A DNA stretch of 64,000 nucleotides from Pseudorhodobacter sp. MZDSW-24AT (GCF_002794355.1 NZ_PGOI01000007.1:62001-126000); one strand, 5' to 3'; positions 38,001-46,704 are shown, counted from the first letter of the stretch. The notes: a model not told the origin generated them from the sequence alone. Made by a program: numbers and translations.

Positions 38001-38533
38001 TGGCGGCGCGCGTAAAGGCCCGAAATGCCGGCGGCTTCTTCCAGAATGCGGCGGCGGGCCTTGGGCTTGGCGTTGATGAGTTCCGAGATCTGGCCTTGGC
38101 GCACCAGCGCGGGGGAATGCGACCCGGTGGAGGCATCGGCGAACAGCATCTGCACATCGCGGGCGCGCACGTCCTTGGCATTGGCCTTGTAGGCCGAGCC
38201 TGCGTCGCGGGTGATGCGGCGCACGATTTCGATGGTATCGGCATCGTTGAACCCGGACGGGGCCAGCCTGTCCTGATTGTCGATCACGATGGAGACTTCG
38301 GCAAAGTGGCGCGCGCCGCGCGTGGCGGCCCCGGCGAAGATCACATCCTCCATCCCGCCGCCGCGCATGGCGGTGGGACGGTTTTCGCCCATGACCCAGC
38401 GCAAGGCTTCCAGCAGGTTGGATTTGCCGCAGCCATTGGGCCCGACCACGCCTGTCAGCCCCTCATGGATCACCAGATCCGTGGGGTCGACAAAGCTTTT
38501 GAAGCCGTTAAGCCGGAGCCGGGAAAAACGCAC
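35078..38533 (-). CDS. smc: chromosome segregation protein SMC
   Basis: 1151-aa condensin ATPase. N-terminal head with Walker A GPNGCGKSN (31-39), two long coiled coils rich in Ala/Glu/Arg separated by the hinge (about residues 500-640, e.g. TVAPGYEKALGAALSDDLRAP), and a C-terminal head with the LSGGEQ signature and Walker B ICVLDEVDAPLDD. The GTG at 38533, preceded by GAGG at 5 bp, gives MRFSRLRLNGFKSF, the family start; the ATG 13 codons earlier is less likely. ScpA and ScpB are not in the window. Confidence 0.96.
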   Translation of the reverse strand: MRFSRLRLNGFKSFVDPTDLVIHEGLTGVVGPNGCGKSNLLEALRWVMGENRPTAMRGGGMEDVIFAGAATRGARHFAEVSIVIDNQDRLAPSGFNDADTIEIVRRITRDAGSAYKANAKDVRARDVQMLFADASTGSHSPALVRQGQISELINAKPKARRRILEEAAGISGLYARRHEAELKLSGAEQNLLRVDDVLEGLAQQVATLTRQARQAARYREIGEDLRRSEGMLLFRRWREAELARIEAETHLRDRLIAAGKADGAARAATKAREAREDALPPRGEEAAVAAAILQRLTLQRDALGDQEARALQLIETLRGRITQLDRDMEREAGLNRDAGETISRLDWEIEQLLRAHDGHDDRLAEAAETAREAGAILSDRETLLSQATEDNARLAARHQSVQRLLTDTRATVDRAEAEAARARAMVEAAEEARAAAAEAYAAATEAQEDATALAEAAEEALEQTETARADAQSREAEARAARGEAEGEANALRAEVAALSRLVDREKQAGHQLLDRLTVAPGYEKALGAALSDDLRAPEITPEARSGWAWLPGYDEAAALPGGAAPLAPHVTAPAVLGRRLSQIGLVDRAQGTALQPLLRPGQRLVSLEGDLWRWDGFRAAAEDAPSAAAARLQQLNRLVQLKSDLAEISARADAARATHEALQSRLADLARADQMARDARRAADARVTEANRAASRAEAEASIAGGKLDSAKLAVSRYEDEAMSARARLKEAEASGAELPDLEAARNRVEAAKVAVEAARLAMLTRRSAHDELRREGEARTRRRQEASKELSGWRHRLETAEKRSAELAERRAETLEELEDASAAPEELAAKREELSDAIDSAEARRATAAEALATAEAALRDAQLAEREAERLNGEAREARARAEARNDAARETVAYAAERIAEDAGCTPAELLAALGGDPEKMPDAETLDVEVQRLKRQREALGAVNLRAEEDMAAVAGEHATLLQEKTDLEEAIKKLRAGIAGLNREGRERLLTAFEQVNQNFATLFTHLFGGGEARLVLVESDDPLEAGLEIMCQPPGKKLATLSLLSGGEQTLTALALIFGVFLANPAPICVLDEVDAPLDDANVTRFCDLLDEMARRTETRFLIITHHAVTMARMDRLFGVTMAEQGVSQLVSVDLKKAEALVA

Positions 38534-38705
38534 CTGTGCCTCATGAGTCGCGGAGGAAGGATGGTGTTGCATTCACGGGGGGAGAGTCAACCAGATGACC
38601 CCCGCATCTGGCGGCGGCCTGCCGGTTATCCCCAAGATGTTGCCCCTTGCTGTCGCACAGGCTTTGGCGTTCTGTGGCGGCGGATGACAGAAAGGCCGCC
38701 CCCGA

Positions 38706-39164
38706 ATGACCCCGCACCAAGCGCTTGCACCTTATGACTGGGAGGCGGTTCTGCGCCTGATCCGGGCGGAATTTGCCGGGATGGACGGGCGGATCGATCC
38801 GCCGTCGTCGATGCACCGGCTCACGGCCGAAGCGATTGCCGCGCAGGCCGAGACGGGCGAGATTTGGGTGATCGGCGCGCCGCCCGTCGCCTGCCTGTTC
38901 CTGACGGTGAAACCGGGGGTGCTTTATCTGGGCAAGCTGGCGGTGGCGCGGGATCAGCGCGGGCGGGGGCTGGCGCGGGCGCTGATTGACACGGCGGCGG
39001 CGCGGGCGCGCGCCTTGGGGCTGCCGCTCTTGGAGTTGGAGACGCGGGTGGAGTTGGTGGAGAACCACGCCACCTTTGCCGCGATGGGCTTTGCCGAGGC
39101 AGGGCGCCGCAGCCATCCGGGCTATGCGCATCCCACCTCGGTGATTTTCCGGCGCGCGGTCTAA
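38706..39164 (+). CDS. GNAT family N-acetyltransferase
   Basis: 152-aa acetyltransferase. Acetyl-CoA loop in LGKLAVARDQRGRGLARALIDTAAARA (motif A, RGRGLA), then LELETRVELVENHATFAAMGFAEAG typical of motif B. Substrate unknown. Divergent from smc (172 bp gap) and followed by lrgA. Confidence 0.88.
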   Translation: MTPHQALAPYDWEAVLRLIRAEFAGMDGRIDPPSSMHRLTAEAIAAQAETGEIWVIGAPPVACLFLTVKPGVLYLGKLAVARDQRGRGLARALIDTAAARARALGLPLLELETRVELVENHATFAAMGFAEAGRRSHPGYAHPTSVIFRRAV

Positions 39165-39227
39165 GACGCGCACTTTCCTTTTGCAGCAAAGCGCTTAGGC
39201 TGGCCCCACACAGCCAAAGGCCCGGTG

Positions 39228-39581
39228 ATGCTGCACGCCCTGATCCTGATCCTGATCTGCCAGTTGCTGGGCGAAATGGCCGCGCGCGCGCTTGGCCTGC
39301 CGCTGCCGGGTCCGGTGCTTGGCATGGTGCTGCTTCTGGCGGCGCTGGTGGCCCTGCCGCGGCTGGGGCTGCTGGTGCGGCCGGTGGCGCAGGGCATTCT
39401 GGCGCATCTGTCGCTGCTTTTCGTGCCGGCGGGCGTGGGGGTGGTGGGGCATGTCGCCACCTTGGGCGGGCAGACGGGGGCGATCCTGCTTGCGGTGGTG
39501 GTATCAACGGTGCTGGCGATCACCGTGGGCGCGCTGACCTTTGCCGCGGTGGCGCGGCTGACGGGGTCGCAGGATGACTGA
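39228..39581 (+). CDS. CidA/LrgA family holin-like protein
   Basis: 117-aa membrane protein with four helices; LPLPGPVLGMVLLL and HLSLLFVPAGVGVVGH are the CidA/LrgA hallmarks. The family modulates murein hydrolase activity or exports small metabolites such as pyruvate, together with an LrgB partner. ATG at 39228, or GTG three bases earlier. Overlaps the lrgB-like gene by 8 bp. Confidence 0.88.
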   Translation: MLHALILILICQLLGEMAARALGLPLPGPVLGMVLLLAALVALPRLGLLVRPVAQGILAHLSLLFVPAGVGVVGHVATLGGQTGAILLAVVVSTVLAITVGALTFAAVARLTGSQDD

Positions 39582-40302
39582 TTTCGCCGAGATCTGGAGC
39601 TATCTGTCGCAAGGCCCGCTTCTGTGGCTGACGGCCACACTCTGCGCCTATGCGCTGGGGGATGCCTGTTTTCGGCTGGCGGGGCGCAGCCCTTTGGTGA
39701 ACCCGGTGCTGGTGGCGGTGGCCGCACTGGCGGTGCTGCTGCATGTGACCGCCACCCCCTACGCGACCTATTTCGAGGGCGCGCAATTCGTGCATTTCCT
39801 GCTGGGGCCGGCCACGGTGGCGCTGGCGCTGCCGCTCTATGACAGCCTGCCGCGCCTGCGCCGCGCGCTGTGGCCTGCCTTGGCGGCGCTGGTGGCAGGG
39901 TCGTTCACGGCGGCGCTGTCGGCGTTGGCGATTGCCAAGGCGCTTGGGGTCGATGGCCCGGTGCTGGCCTCGCTCGCGCCAAAATCGGCGACGGCCCCGG
40001 TGGCCATCGGCATTGCGGAACGGATGGGCGGGTCGCCCACGCTGACGGCGGTGCTGGTGATCCTGACCGGGATCACGGGCGCGGTGGTGGCGACACCTCT
40101 GCTCAACGCGCTGCGCTTGCGCGACTGGCGGGCGCGCGGCTTTGCGGTGGGGCTGACCAGCCATGGCATCGGCACCGCGCGCGCGCTTCAGGTGCATCCC
40201 ACCGCCGGGGCCTTTGCCGCGCTGGGGATGGCGCTAAATGCACTCGCAACGGCGCTGATCGCGCCGCTCTCTCTGTCCCTGATCCAACAAGGTATTCCAT
40301 GA
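39574..40302 (+). CDS. LrgB family protein
   Basis: 242-aa membrane protein, about seven helices. Family signatures: NPVLVAVAALAVLL, FLLGPATVALALPLY, SLAPKSATAPVAIGIAERMGG and LTSHGIGTARALQ. Partner of the preceding LrgA-like protein. Its TGA overlaps the next ATG (ATGA). Confidence 0.92.
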   Translation: MTDFAEIWSYLSQGPLLWLTATLCAYALGDACFRLAGRSPLVNPVLVAVAALAVLLHVTATPYATYFEGAQFVHFLLGPATVALALPLYDSLPRLRRALWPALAALVAGSFTAALSALAIAKALGVDGPVLASLAPKSATAPVAIGIAERMGGSPTLTAVLVILTGITGAVVATPLLNALRLRDWRARGFAVGLTSHGIGTARALQVHPTAGAFAALGMALNALATALIAPLSLSLIQQGIP

Positions 40303-40835
40303 CTCCCACCCTTCTTGGCCTGTGCGGTTCGCTGCGCGCGGCTTCCACCAATCGTCTTTTGATGCAGGCCGCCGTGCGTGCCTTTGGCCCGTGCCACTTT
40401 GTCGAAGGCAACCTGCGCCTGCCGCTTTACGACGGCGATCTTGAAGCCGAAGGCATGCCCGAAACGGTGCAAACCTTGGCGGATCAGATCGCCGCCGCCG
40501 ATGCGGTGGTGATCGCCACGCCCGAATACAACAAGAACCTGTCCGGTGTGCTGAAGAACGCGCTGGATTGGGTCAGCCGCACCAAAGGCGGGCCGTGGCG
40601 CGACAAGCCGGTGGCCATCCTGTCCGCCGCCGCAGGCCGCGCCGGGGGCGAGCGGTCGCAATTCTCGTTGCGCCACTGCCTTACCCCGTTCCGCCCGCGC
40701 CTGCTGCCCGGGCCAGAGGTGTTCATCGCAAACTCCGGCGAAGCCTTTGACGAGGAAGGCCAGCTGAAAGACGCCCGCTCGGAAAAAGGCCTGACCGAAC
40801 TCATGCAGCTGTTGCGCAGCGAAACCACCCGCTGA
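40299..40835 (+). CDS. NADPH-dependent FMN reductase
   Basis: 178-aa flavodoxin-like reductase. Phosphate-binding loop GSLRAASTNRLL at the N-terminus; TPEYNKNLSGVLKNALDW is the conserved FMN contact. Such proteins reduce quinones, azo compounds, chromate or FMN. The physiological substrate is unknown. Coupled to lrgB by a 4-bp overlap. Followed by tandem hairpins that may end the transcript. Confidence 0.9.
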   Translation: MTPTLLGLCGSLRAASTNRLLMQAAVRAFGPCHFVEGNLRLPLYDGDLEAEGMPETVQTLADQIAAADAVVIATPEYNKNLSGVLKNALDWVSRTKGGPWRDKPVAILSAAAGRAGGERSQFSLRHCLTPFRPRLLPGPEVFIANSGEAFDEEGQLKDARSEKGLTELMQLLRSETTR

Positions 40836-40865
40836 CATCATCTGTTCACAAATATCCTGGGGGGG

Positions 40866-40920
40866 AGCCATTTGGGTTCGCCCTTGGTTCAAGACCCCAA
40901 TGGCTGGGGGCAAAGCCCCC
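40866..40920 (+). terminator. two adjacent hairpins after the FMN reductase gene
   Basis: AGCCATTTGGG (40866-40876) pairs with CCCCAATGGCT (40895-40905), one mismatch, followed at once by GGGGGCAAAGCCCCC (40906-40920). No T run follows on the plus strand. Confidence 0.45.
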
Positions 40921-40944
40921 GGCGCTTTCAGCCTGACCTGCGCC

Positions 40945-41985
40945 TCACAGCGAAGCCTCGACCCGAAACCCGTCCGGGACCCGGTCCTGCCCTTCCAGCA
41001 CCAGATCGACCATCACCTGCGCCACCTTGGGCGCCATGCCAAAGCCGATCTTGAAGCCGCCATTGGCGACGAACGCGCCCGGTCGCCCCGGCCAAGCGCC
41101 CAGCATGGGCGCGCGGCTGCGGGCGCGGGGGCGGATGCCGGCCCAGCGTTCCACCTCGGGCGCGTCCTGCAAGGCCGGGACGGCGGCGCGGGCGCGGACC
41201 AGCAGGGCATCGCATTGGGCATCAACCCCTGTCGGATCGTCCCACTGGTTTTCCGAGGTTGAGCCGATGGCGACGGTTCCATCGGCATGGGGCACGATGT
41301 GCAGGCCATCCACCTGCATCTGCGGTGCCGCGCGGGCGTCATGGGCCAAAAGCACCGCCTGCCCCTTGACCCCTGCCCCGACCTTGCGGCCCAGATCGGC
41401 GTTCAGCGCCATGAGCCCGGCCAGTCCGGTGGCCCAGATCACCGGACCCGCGCTTTCGGCCTCCCCCAGCACCACCTCGCCCCCGCGCGCGCGGATCGCA
41501 GCCACCAGCGCCGCCGCTGCAAGGCGGGGGTGCAGCCGGGCCGACAGGCTGTCATGGATCAAGAGGCCGATGGGGCTTGCCGGTTCCCACGGCGCGCCGG
41601 TGGCGGGGACCACCTGCCAGATGGCCCGGCCTTGCCAAAGCACCTGCGCCTCGGCGGCGCGGTCTTGGGCGCGGGCCACCGCCTCGGGCGTGTCGAGGGG
41701 TTGCAGGCGGCCGCTGCGGGCATAGCCGGTGGGCAAGCCCGAGACGGCGGCAACCTCGGCCCAGAAGGCTTCGGCCATCAGCAGGCTGTCGAGCTGAAAG
41801 GCCTTCTTGTCGTTCCAGTTTTCCGGCACATGCGGGGCCAGCGCCCCCACGATGCCGCCCGAAGATCCGGCCCCGATGCGGCTGGTTTCGATCAGCCGCA
41901 CGCGCGCGCCGCGCCGGGCGGCCTCCCAAGCAATAGAGAGGCCAAAGATCCCGGCCCCGCGGATTGTCAGATCGGGTCTTGTCAT
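40945..41985 (-). CDS. FAD-dependent oxidoreductase (DAO/MnmC C-terminal-like)
   Basis: 346-aa flavoprotein of the D-amino-acid oxidase family. Dinucleotide loop GAGIFGLSIAWEA near residue 10 and E at the end of strand 2 (RLIETSRIGAGSSGG); C-terminal GIRPRARSRAPMLGAW and GGFKIGFGMAPKVA. Family members oxidise amino acids, glycine (ThiO) or the carboxymethylaminomethyl group of tRNA wobble uridine (MnmC C-terminal domain). Its divergent neighbour is mnmD, the methyltransferase half of E. coli MnmC, so the tRNA role is an attractive inference. ATG at 41985 chosen for the usual N-terminus. Confidence 0.8.
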   Translation of the reverse strand: MTRPDLTIRGAGIFGLSIAWEAARRGARVRLIETSRIGAGSSGGIVGALAPHVPENWNDKKAFQLDSLLMAEAFWAEVAAVSGLPTGYARSGRLQPLDTPEAVARAQDRAAEAQVLWQGRAIWQVVPATGAPWEPASPIGLLIHDSLSARLHPRLAAAALVAAIRARGGEVVLGEAESAGPVIWATGLAGLMALNADLGRKVGAGVKGQAVLLAHDARAAPQMQVDGLHIVPHADGTVAIGSTSENQWDDPTGVDAQCDALLVRARAAVPALQDAPEVERWAGIRPRARSRAPMLGAWPGRPGAFVANGGFKIGFGMAPKVAQVMVDLVLEGQDRVPDGFRVEASL

Positions 41986-42045
41986 TTCCTGCGCCTCATG
42001 ACCATGGATGGCCCGGTTGGTCACCCGGTCTGGGGCATAAGGCAA

Positions 42046-42735
42046 ATGTCGGAAATCGAACAGGACGCTGTGCAAGGCTGCAATGGTCTGGACTGGCGAG
42101 ATGGCGTGATCCCGGTGTCGCGGCGCTTTGATGATCCGTATTTTTCACTGAACGACGGGCTGGCGGAGACGCGGCATGTGTTTCTGGCCGGAAACGGCCT
42201 GCCCGCGCGGCTGTGCGACGGGTTTCAGGTGGCGGAGCTGGGCTTTGGCACCGGGCTGAACCTTTTGGCCTTGCAGATGGCATGGGCCGAGGCGGGGGGC
42301 GTGGGCACGCTGCGGTTCACCAGTTTCGAGGCCTATCCGATGTCCGCCGAAGACATTGCCCGCGCTTTGGCGCATTTTCCGCAGGCAAGGGCGGTGGCGG
42401 AGCCGTTCCTGAGCGCTTGGGCCAGCGGCGCGCGGCGGTTTGCGGTGCCGGGGATCGCGGTGGAGGTGATCGAAGGCGACGCGCGCGAGACCTTGCCCGG
42501 TTGGGCGGGTCTGGCCGATGCGTGGTTTCTGGACGGGTTTTCGCCCGCCAAGAACCCCGAGCTGTGGTCGCCCGAGATCATGGCCGAGGTGGCCCGCCAT
42601 ACCGCGCCGGGCGGCAGCTTTGCCACCTATACGGCCGCGGGCCATGTGCGCCGCGCGCTGACCGAGGCCGGATTCACCGTGGAGCGGCAGCCCGGGCACG
42701 GGCGCAAGCGGCACATGACAGCAGGCCAGCGATGA
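42046..42735 (+). CDS. mnmD: tRNA (5-methylaminomethyl-2-thiouridine) methyltransferase MnmD
   Basis: 229-aa SAM-dependent methyltransferase making the last step of mnm5s2U34 in tRNA. Motif I ELGFGTGLNLLALQ, WFLDGFSPAKNPELWSPE as the conserved active-site block, and TYTAAGHVRRALTEAGF. Corresponds to the N-terminal domain of enteric MnmC without the fused oxidase. Start at 42046 (AAGG nearby) gives MSEIEQD; an ATG at 42004 is possible. Overlaps the DMT gene by 4 bp. Confidence 0.9.
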   Translation: MSEIEQDAVQGCNGLDWRDGVIPVSRRFDDPYFSLNDGLAETRHVFLAGNGLPARLCDGFQVAELGFGTGLNLLALQMAWAEAGGVGTLRFTSFEAYPMSAEDIARALAHFPQARAVAEPFLSAWASGARRFAVPGIAVEVIEGDARETLPGWAGLADAWFLDGFSPAKNPELWSPEIMAEVARHTAPGGSFATYTAAGHVRRALTEAGFTVERQPGHGRKRHMTAGQR

Positions 42736-43610
42736 GCCGCAACCCGCGCCTTGGCATCTGGCTGATGATCGCCGCCGTCGCGGCCTTTGCGGCGCAGGAC
42801 GGGTTTTCCCGCTATCTGGCCGGGGAATACAACACGCTGATGGTGGTGATGGTCCGCTATTGGGTGTTTGCGGGCTTTGTGATGCTCTTGGCCCTGCGCC
42901 GCCCCGAAGGGGTGCGCGCGGCAGTGGGGTCGCGGCATATGCGGGTGCATGTGGCACGGTCCGTGCTTTTGGTGGGCGAGATCTGCGTGATCGTCTGGGG
43001 CTATACGCTGATCGGGCTGATCGAGAGCCATGCGGTCTTTGCCATCTGCCCGCTGCTGATCGCAGCGTTTTCCGGGCTGATCCTGGGCGAGCGGATCCTG
43101 TGGCAGCGGTGGCTGGCGATTGGCGCGGGGATGCTTGGGGTGGTGGTGATCTTGCGGCCGGGGCTGGGGGTGTTCACGCCCGCGGCGCTGTTGCCGCTGG
43201 CCTCGGCGGTGATGTTCGCGCTGTATTCGATCCTCACGCGGCTGACCACGCGGGATGAGCCGACCTTTCCGTCCTTTTTCTGGCCTGCGGTGATCGGGGC
43301 CGGGATCATGACGGGGGTGGGCCTGCCGAACTGGCAGCCCGTGGCCCCCGCGGATGTGCCGCTGTTGGCGATCTATGCCAGCATTTCGATCTTTTCGCAT
43401 TGGTTGCTGCTGAAATGCTATGAGCAGATCGAGGCGGCGCGGGTGCAGCCCTATGCCTATTTGCAGATCGTCTTCGTCACGCTGATCGGGCTGACGGTCT
43501 ATGGTGAAACGCTTGGCCCGTTGGTGGCCTTGGGCACGGGGATCATCATCGCGGCGGGGCTTTATGCGCTGTCGCTGGAACGCGGCGCAGGCAAGGCGAC
43601 ACAGGCATGA
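42732..43610 (+). CDS. DMT (EamA) family transporter 1
   Basis: 292-aa drug/metabolite transporter with ten predicted helices in two EamA repeats. The first repeat begins LGIWLMIAAVAAFAAQDGFSRYL; ESHAVFAICPLLIAAFSGLILGERILWQRW is the typical end of repeat 1. Substrate unknown (amino acid or metabolite export). It is a close paralogue of the next gene, aligned along its full length, and overlaps it by 4 bp. Confidence 0.9.
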   Translation: MSRNPRLGIWLMIAAVAAFAAQDGFSRYLAGEYNTLMVVMVRYWVFAGFVMLLALRRPEGVRAAVGSRHMRVHVARSVLLVGEICVIVWGYTLIGLIESHAVFAICPLLIAAFSGLILGERILWQRWLAIGAGMLGVVVILRPGLGVFTPAALLPLASAVMFALYSILTRLTTRDEPTFPSFFWPAVIGAGIMTGVGLPNWQPVAPADVPLLAIYASISIFSHWLLLKCYEQIEAARVQPYAYLQIVFVTLIGLTVYGETLGPLVALGTGIIIAAGLYALSLERGAGKATQA

Positions 43611-44488
43611 GCGTGACACAGAACACCAAGCTGGGCATCTGGCTGATGGTCCTGACGACGATGATCTTTGCGGTGCAGGACGGTTTGTCCCGGCATCTGG
43701 CGGGGTCTTACAACGTCTGGATGGTGGTGATGCTGCGCTACTGGTTCTTTGCGGCTTTCGTGATGGTGCTGGTGTCGCGGATGCCCGGCGGCCTCCGCGC
43801 GGCGGTGGGATCGCGGATGCCGAAGGTGCAGGTGCTGCGCGGGCTTTTGCTGGCGCTGGAGATCTGCGTGATGGTTCTGGGCTTTGTGGCGCTGGGGCTG
43901 GTGGAAAGCCATGCGGTGTTCGCAACCTATCCGCTGCTGATTGCCGCGCTGTCGGGGCCCATCTTGGGCGAGAGCGTCGGCTGGCGGCGCTGGCTTGCCA
44001 TCGGGGTGGGATTTGTCGGCGTGGTGGTGATCCTGCAACCCGGGTTTGGTGTGTTCCGGGTCGAGGCGTTGATCCCGCTGGCGGCGGCCTTGATGTTCGC
44101 GCTTTATGGGTTGCTGACGCGCTATGTGGCGCGGGAGGATGCGGCGATGGTGTCGTTCTTCTGGACCGGGATCACCGGAGCGGTGGTGATGACGGCGGTG
44201 GGGATCTGGCATTGGGAGCCGATGCGCGGGCCGGACATCGGCTGGATGGCGCTGTTGTGCTGCACCGCCGCCTTGTCGCATTGGTGCCTGATCCGGGCCT
44301 ATGAGGTGGCCGAAGCCTCGGCGATCCAGCCTTTGGCCTATTTGCAGCTGCCTTTTGCCACGATGATCGGGTTGTTCGTCTTTGGCGAGAGCCTGCGGGT
44401 GAATGTGGCGATCGGCGCGGGGATCGTGGTGGCGGCGGGGGTGTTCACCCTGTGGCGGCAGCATGTGAAGAGCCGCCGCCAGGTCTGA
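43607..44488 (+). CDS. DMT (EamA) family transporter 2
   Basis: 293-aa tandem paralogue of the preceding gene: LGIWLMVLTTMIFAVQDGLSRHLAGSYN and LVESHAVFATYPLLIAALSGPILGESVGWRRW match it nearly position by position. Ten helices, two EamA domains. Probably arisen by local duplication; the pair may have diverged in substrate or could form a heterodimer. mnmD-DMT1-DMT2 are linked by ATGA overlaps. Confidence 0.9.
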   Translation: MSVTQNTKLGIWLMVLTTMIFAVQDGLSRHLAGSYNVWMVVMLRYWFFAAFVMVLVSRMPGGLRAAVGSRMPKVQVLRGLLLALEICVMVLGFVALGLVESHAVFATYPLLIAALSGPILGESVGWRRWLAIGVGFVGVVVILQPGFGVFRVEALIPLAAALMFALYGLLTRYVAREDAAMVSFFWTGITGAVVMTAVGIWHWEPMRGPDIGWMALLCCTAALSHWCLIRAYEVAEASAIQPLAYLQLPFATMIGLFVFGESLRVNVAIGAGIVVAAGVFTLWRQHVKSRRQV

Positions 44489-44524
44489 CACCGCAGCGCG
44501 GGCGGCGGCGGCAGGACGCCTCCG

Positions 44525-44549
44525 GCGGGAGTATTTCAGAAAGGTGCAA
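44525..44549 (-). repeat. 25-bp intergenic repeat, copy 2
   Basis: Exact reverse complement of 8592-8616 over all 25 bases. It lies 36 bp after the DMT2 stop, in the gap before the convergent slt gene. Confidence 0.8.
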
Positions 44550-44578
44550 GGGGGAGCGGTCAGCCCTTGAGCTCCCCC
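44550..44578. terminator. inverted repeat at the DMT2/slt junction
   Basis: GGGGGAGC (44550-44557) and GCTCCCCC (44571-44578), an 8-bp perfect stem, span the slt stop codon directly after the 25-bp repeat. Possibly a terminator for DMT2. Confidence 0.35.
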
Positions 44579-46527
44579 GTCACGTTGACCGGGCCGGGGG
44601 TGCCGCGCAGTTTGGCGCGGTAAAGGATGACGCCTTCGATCACCCGCATCACATAGGTGCGGGTTTCGGTGAAGGGGATCGATTCCACCCAGTCGATCAC
44701 ATCGACATTTGCGGCGCGCGGGTCGCCATATTCGGTGATCCAGTGGCGCGGGCGGCCGGGGCCGGCGTTGTAGCCCGAGGCGACCAAAGCGATGGAGGGG
44801 CCGAATTCATCGATCAGCTGGCGCAGATAGGCGCTGCCCAATTGGGCGTTATAGGCGGGATCGCGGGTGAGCCTGCCCTCTTCGTAAGGCAGCCCGAGCT
44901 TGGTGGCCATCATCTTGGCGGTGCCGGGGAGCAGCTGCATCAGCCCGCGCGCATCGGCGGCGGAGCGGGCGGCGGGTTCGAATTCGCTTTCGCGCCGGGC
45001 GATGGAGAGGGCAAAGGCGCGGCTGACCGCGAGCCCGTCGGGTACCAGATCGGAGACCGGGTAATAGGCGCGCGGGAGGATCACCCCACGCTCGGCGGCG
45101 TGCTTGCCCACGAGCACGGCGATATGCGGCTCGTTCAAGGCGAGCGCCATATCACCCAGCTGATCGAGACCGGTGGCGTCGAGGCTTTCGGCGAGGTGAA
45201 TCCAGAAGCGTTTGGCGATGGCCCGGTCGCCGCCGCTGAGGGCGAGCAAGGCGGCCTGATGCACCGAACTGCGGGTGAAGGCGGCCTGCCGCCAATCGGA
45301 AGGGCGCGGCGCGTTCACGAGGCTGGCATCGAGGTTTTGGCCGAGCTTTTCGGCGGCAAGGAGGCCGTAATAGGCGGTTTGATGGCGGGCGGCGGCGCGG
45401 TAGGCGGTTTGAGCGGCATCGCGCGCGCCAGCGGCTTCTTGGGCCCGGCCTTGCCAGTAGAGCGCGCGCGACAGCGAGATTGGGGTGGCCACACCCGCTT
45501 CGAGGTGGCGGAAATGGGTGAGCGCGCGGGCCGGATCGTTCAGCCGCCGCAGGGCGATGAAGCCCGACAGGAACTCGAGATCGGCATAGCCGCTGCCCGA
45601 GGTCAGGTGATGGGCGGAGGCGACGCGATAGGCCTCGGCCGGGCGGTTCTGGCGCAGGAGCCAACGGGTGAGCACGGCGCGGCGCGCGGCCCAGGCCTGC
45701 GGGTCGCCCAAGGTGGCGGCGGAGGCGCTGCGTTCGAGGATGAGCGGCAAGGCTTCGTCATACATGTCGCGCTTCATGCGCCAGATGAAGCGGTCGAAGG
45801 CGAGGCCCGGATCGGCGGCGCGCGCGGGCGGCACGGCGTTGATGAGCGCGTTCACGCCCGCTACACCGGTTTGCAGGCCGATGCGCGCCTTGGCCAGCGC
45901 CTGCCAATCCGCGGGCATGCGGGGCATCAGGCGCTGCGCCTCGGTCCGGCGTTCTTGCCAGAGCAGGCGGTCCATCCGGAGTTCGTGGACCAGCGCCACC
46001 GATTGCGGGGCGAGTGAAAGGAGGGCGGCTTCCTCTTCGGCGGACAGGACGAGATCGGACCAAGCCTGCATCGCACGGTCTTCGGCCTGATCACGGCGGC
46101 CTTGGGCCTGCAGGGCACGCACGAGCGCCACGGCGCCTTCGCCGGTTTGCGGCGTGCGGGTGCCGAAATAGGCGATCACACGGTCGGGGGTGGTGGAGCG
46201 GGCGACGGCGGTTTCGCCTTTTTGATGCAGGAAGGGCAGGCCCGGCCAATCGGGGCGGCGCTGAAGGAAGGATTCATAATCGCCCAAGGTGCCGTCCCCG
46301 GCGCGCAGACGGTGCCAGTCGACCAGATCGCGGGCAACCTCATGCGGGGCGGCGGCAGTGGCGGCGGCCCAATCCTTGGCATAGATCCGGTTCAGCACCT
46401 GACGCATGGCGGCGGCGTCATCGGCGCGCACAGGCGCGGCGACGGCAAGGGCCAAAAGAAGCGGGGCAAGGGCCAATGCCAAGGGGGCAAGACGGCTGAA
46501 GATCATGGTTTTTCTGGTTCTGCTCAT
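44560..46527 (-). CDS. soluble lytic murein transglycosylase (Slt70-like)
   Basis: 655-aa periplasmic enzyme. Signal peptide (about residues 8-35, cleavage after VRA), a long helical superhelical region (TPR-like, about 40-480), and a C-terminal SLT domain: catalytic Glu in [30 protein letters not shown], then [13 protein letters not shown] and [13 protein letters not shown]. Cuts peptidoglycan to anhydro-muropeptides. Start at 46527 or 46506 (MIFSRLAPL). Divergent from dapA. Confidence 0.94.
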   Translation of the reverse strand: MSRTRKTMIFSRLAPLALALAPLLLALAVAAPVRADDAAAMRQVLNRIYAKDWAAATAAAPHEVARDLVDWHRLRAGDGTLGDYESFLQRRPDWPGLPFLHQKGETAVARSTTPDRVIAYFGTRTPQTGEGAVALVRALQAQGRRDQAEDRAMQAWSDLVLSAEEEAALLSLAPQSVALVHELRMDRLLWQERRTEAQRLMPRMPADWQALAKARIGLQTGVAGVNALINAVPPARAADPGLAFDRFIWRMKRDMYDEALPLILERSASAATLGDPQAWAARRAVLTRWLLRQNRPAEAYRVASAHHLTSGSGYADLEFLSGFIALRRLNDPARALTHFRHLEAGVATPISLSRALYWQGRAQEAAGARDAAQTAYRAAARHQTAYYGLLAAEKLGQNLDASLVNAPRPSDWRQAAFTRSSVHQAALLALSGGDRAIAKRFWIHLAESLDATGLDQLGDMALALNEPHIAVLVGKHAAERGVILPRAYYPVSDLVPDGLAVSRAFALSIARRESEFEPAARSAADARGLMQLLPGTAKMMATKLGLPYEEGRLTRDPAYNAQLGSAYLRQLIDEFGPSIALVASGYNAGPGRPRHWITEYGDPRAANVDVIDWVESIPFTETRTYVMRVIEGVILYRAKLRGTPGPVNVTGELKG

Positions 46528-46613
46528 GGCGGCGATTTTGCCTTATGGCAGAAGGGCCGACAACCCACGATCCTGTCAGCGCAGGCGCGTGGCCGGGATG
46601 GAAAAGGCTGCGC

Positions 46614-46642
46614 TTGGCAATCGGCTGCGCCCCGGCTAATCA
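46614..46642 (+). promoter_or_regulatory. possible dapA promoter
   Basis: TTGGCA (46614-46619) and TAATCA (46637-46642) with 17-bp spacing, about 60 bp before the dapA start. The -35 matches 5 of 6, the -10 is weak. Confidence 0.3.
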
Positions 46643-46704
46643 AGGCGGGATTTTCAGCCCAAGCGACTCGACCTCCGTGTCGCTGCAACAGGAGTCTGCG
46701 TGCC

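Noticed and set aside
35189-38737. Open frame of 1182 codons on the strand opposite smc
   Set aside because: Gly/Ala/Arg-rich, no recognisable domain, and exactly mirrors the coding bias of smc; smc has all SMC motifs.
44452-46017. 521-codon plus-strand frame opposite slt
   Set aside because: Gly/Ala/Arg-rich antisense of the transglycosylase; no motif and no ribosome-binding site.
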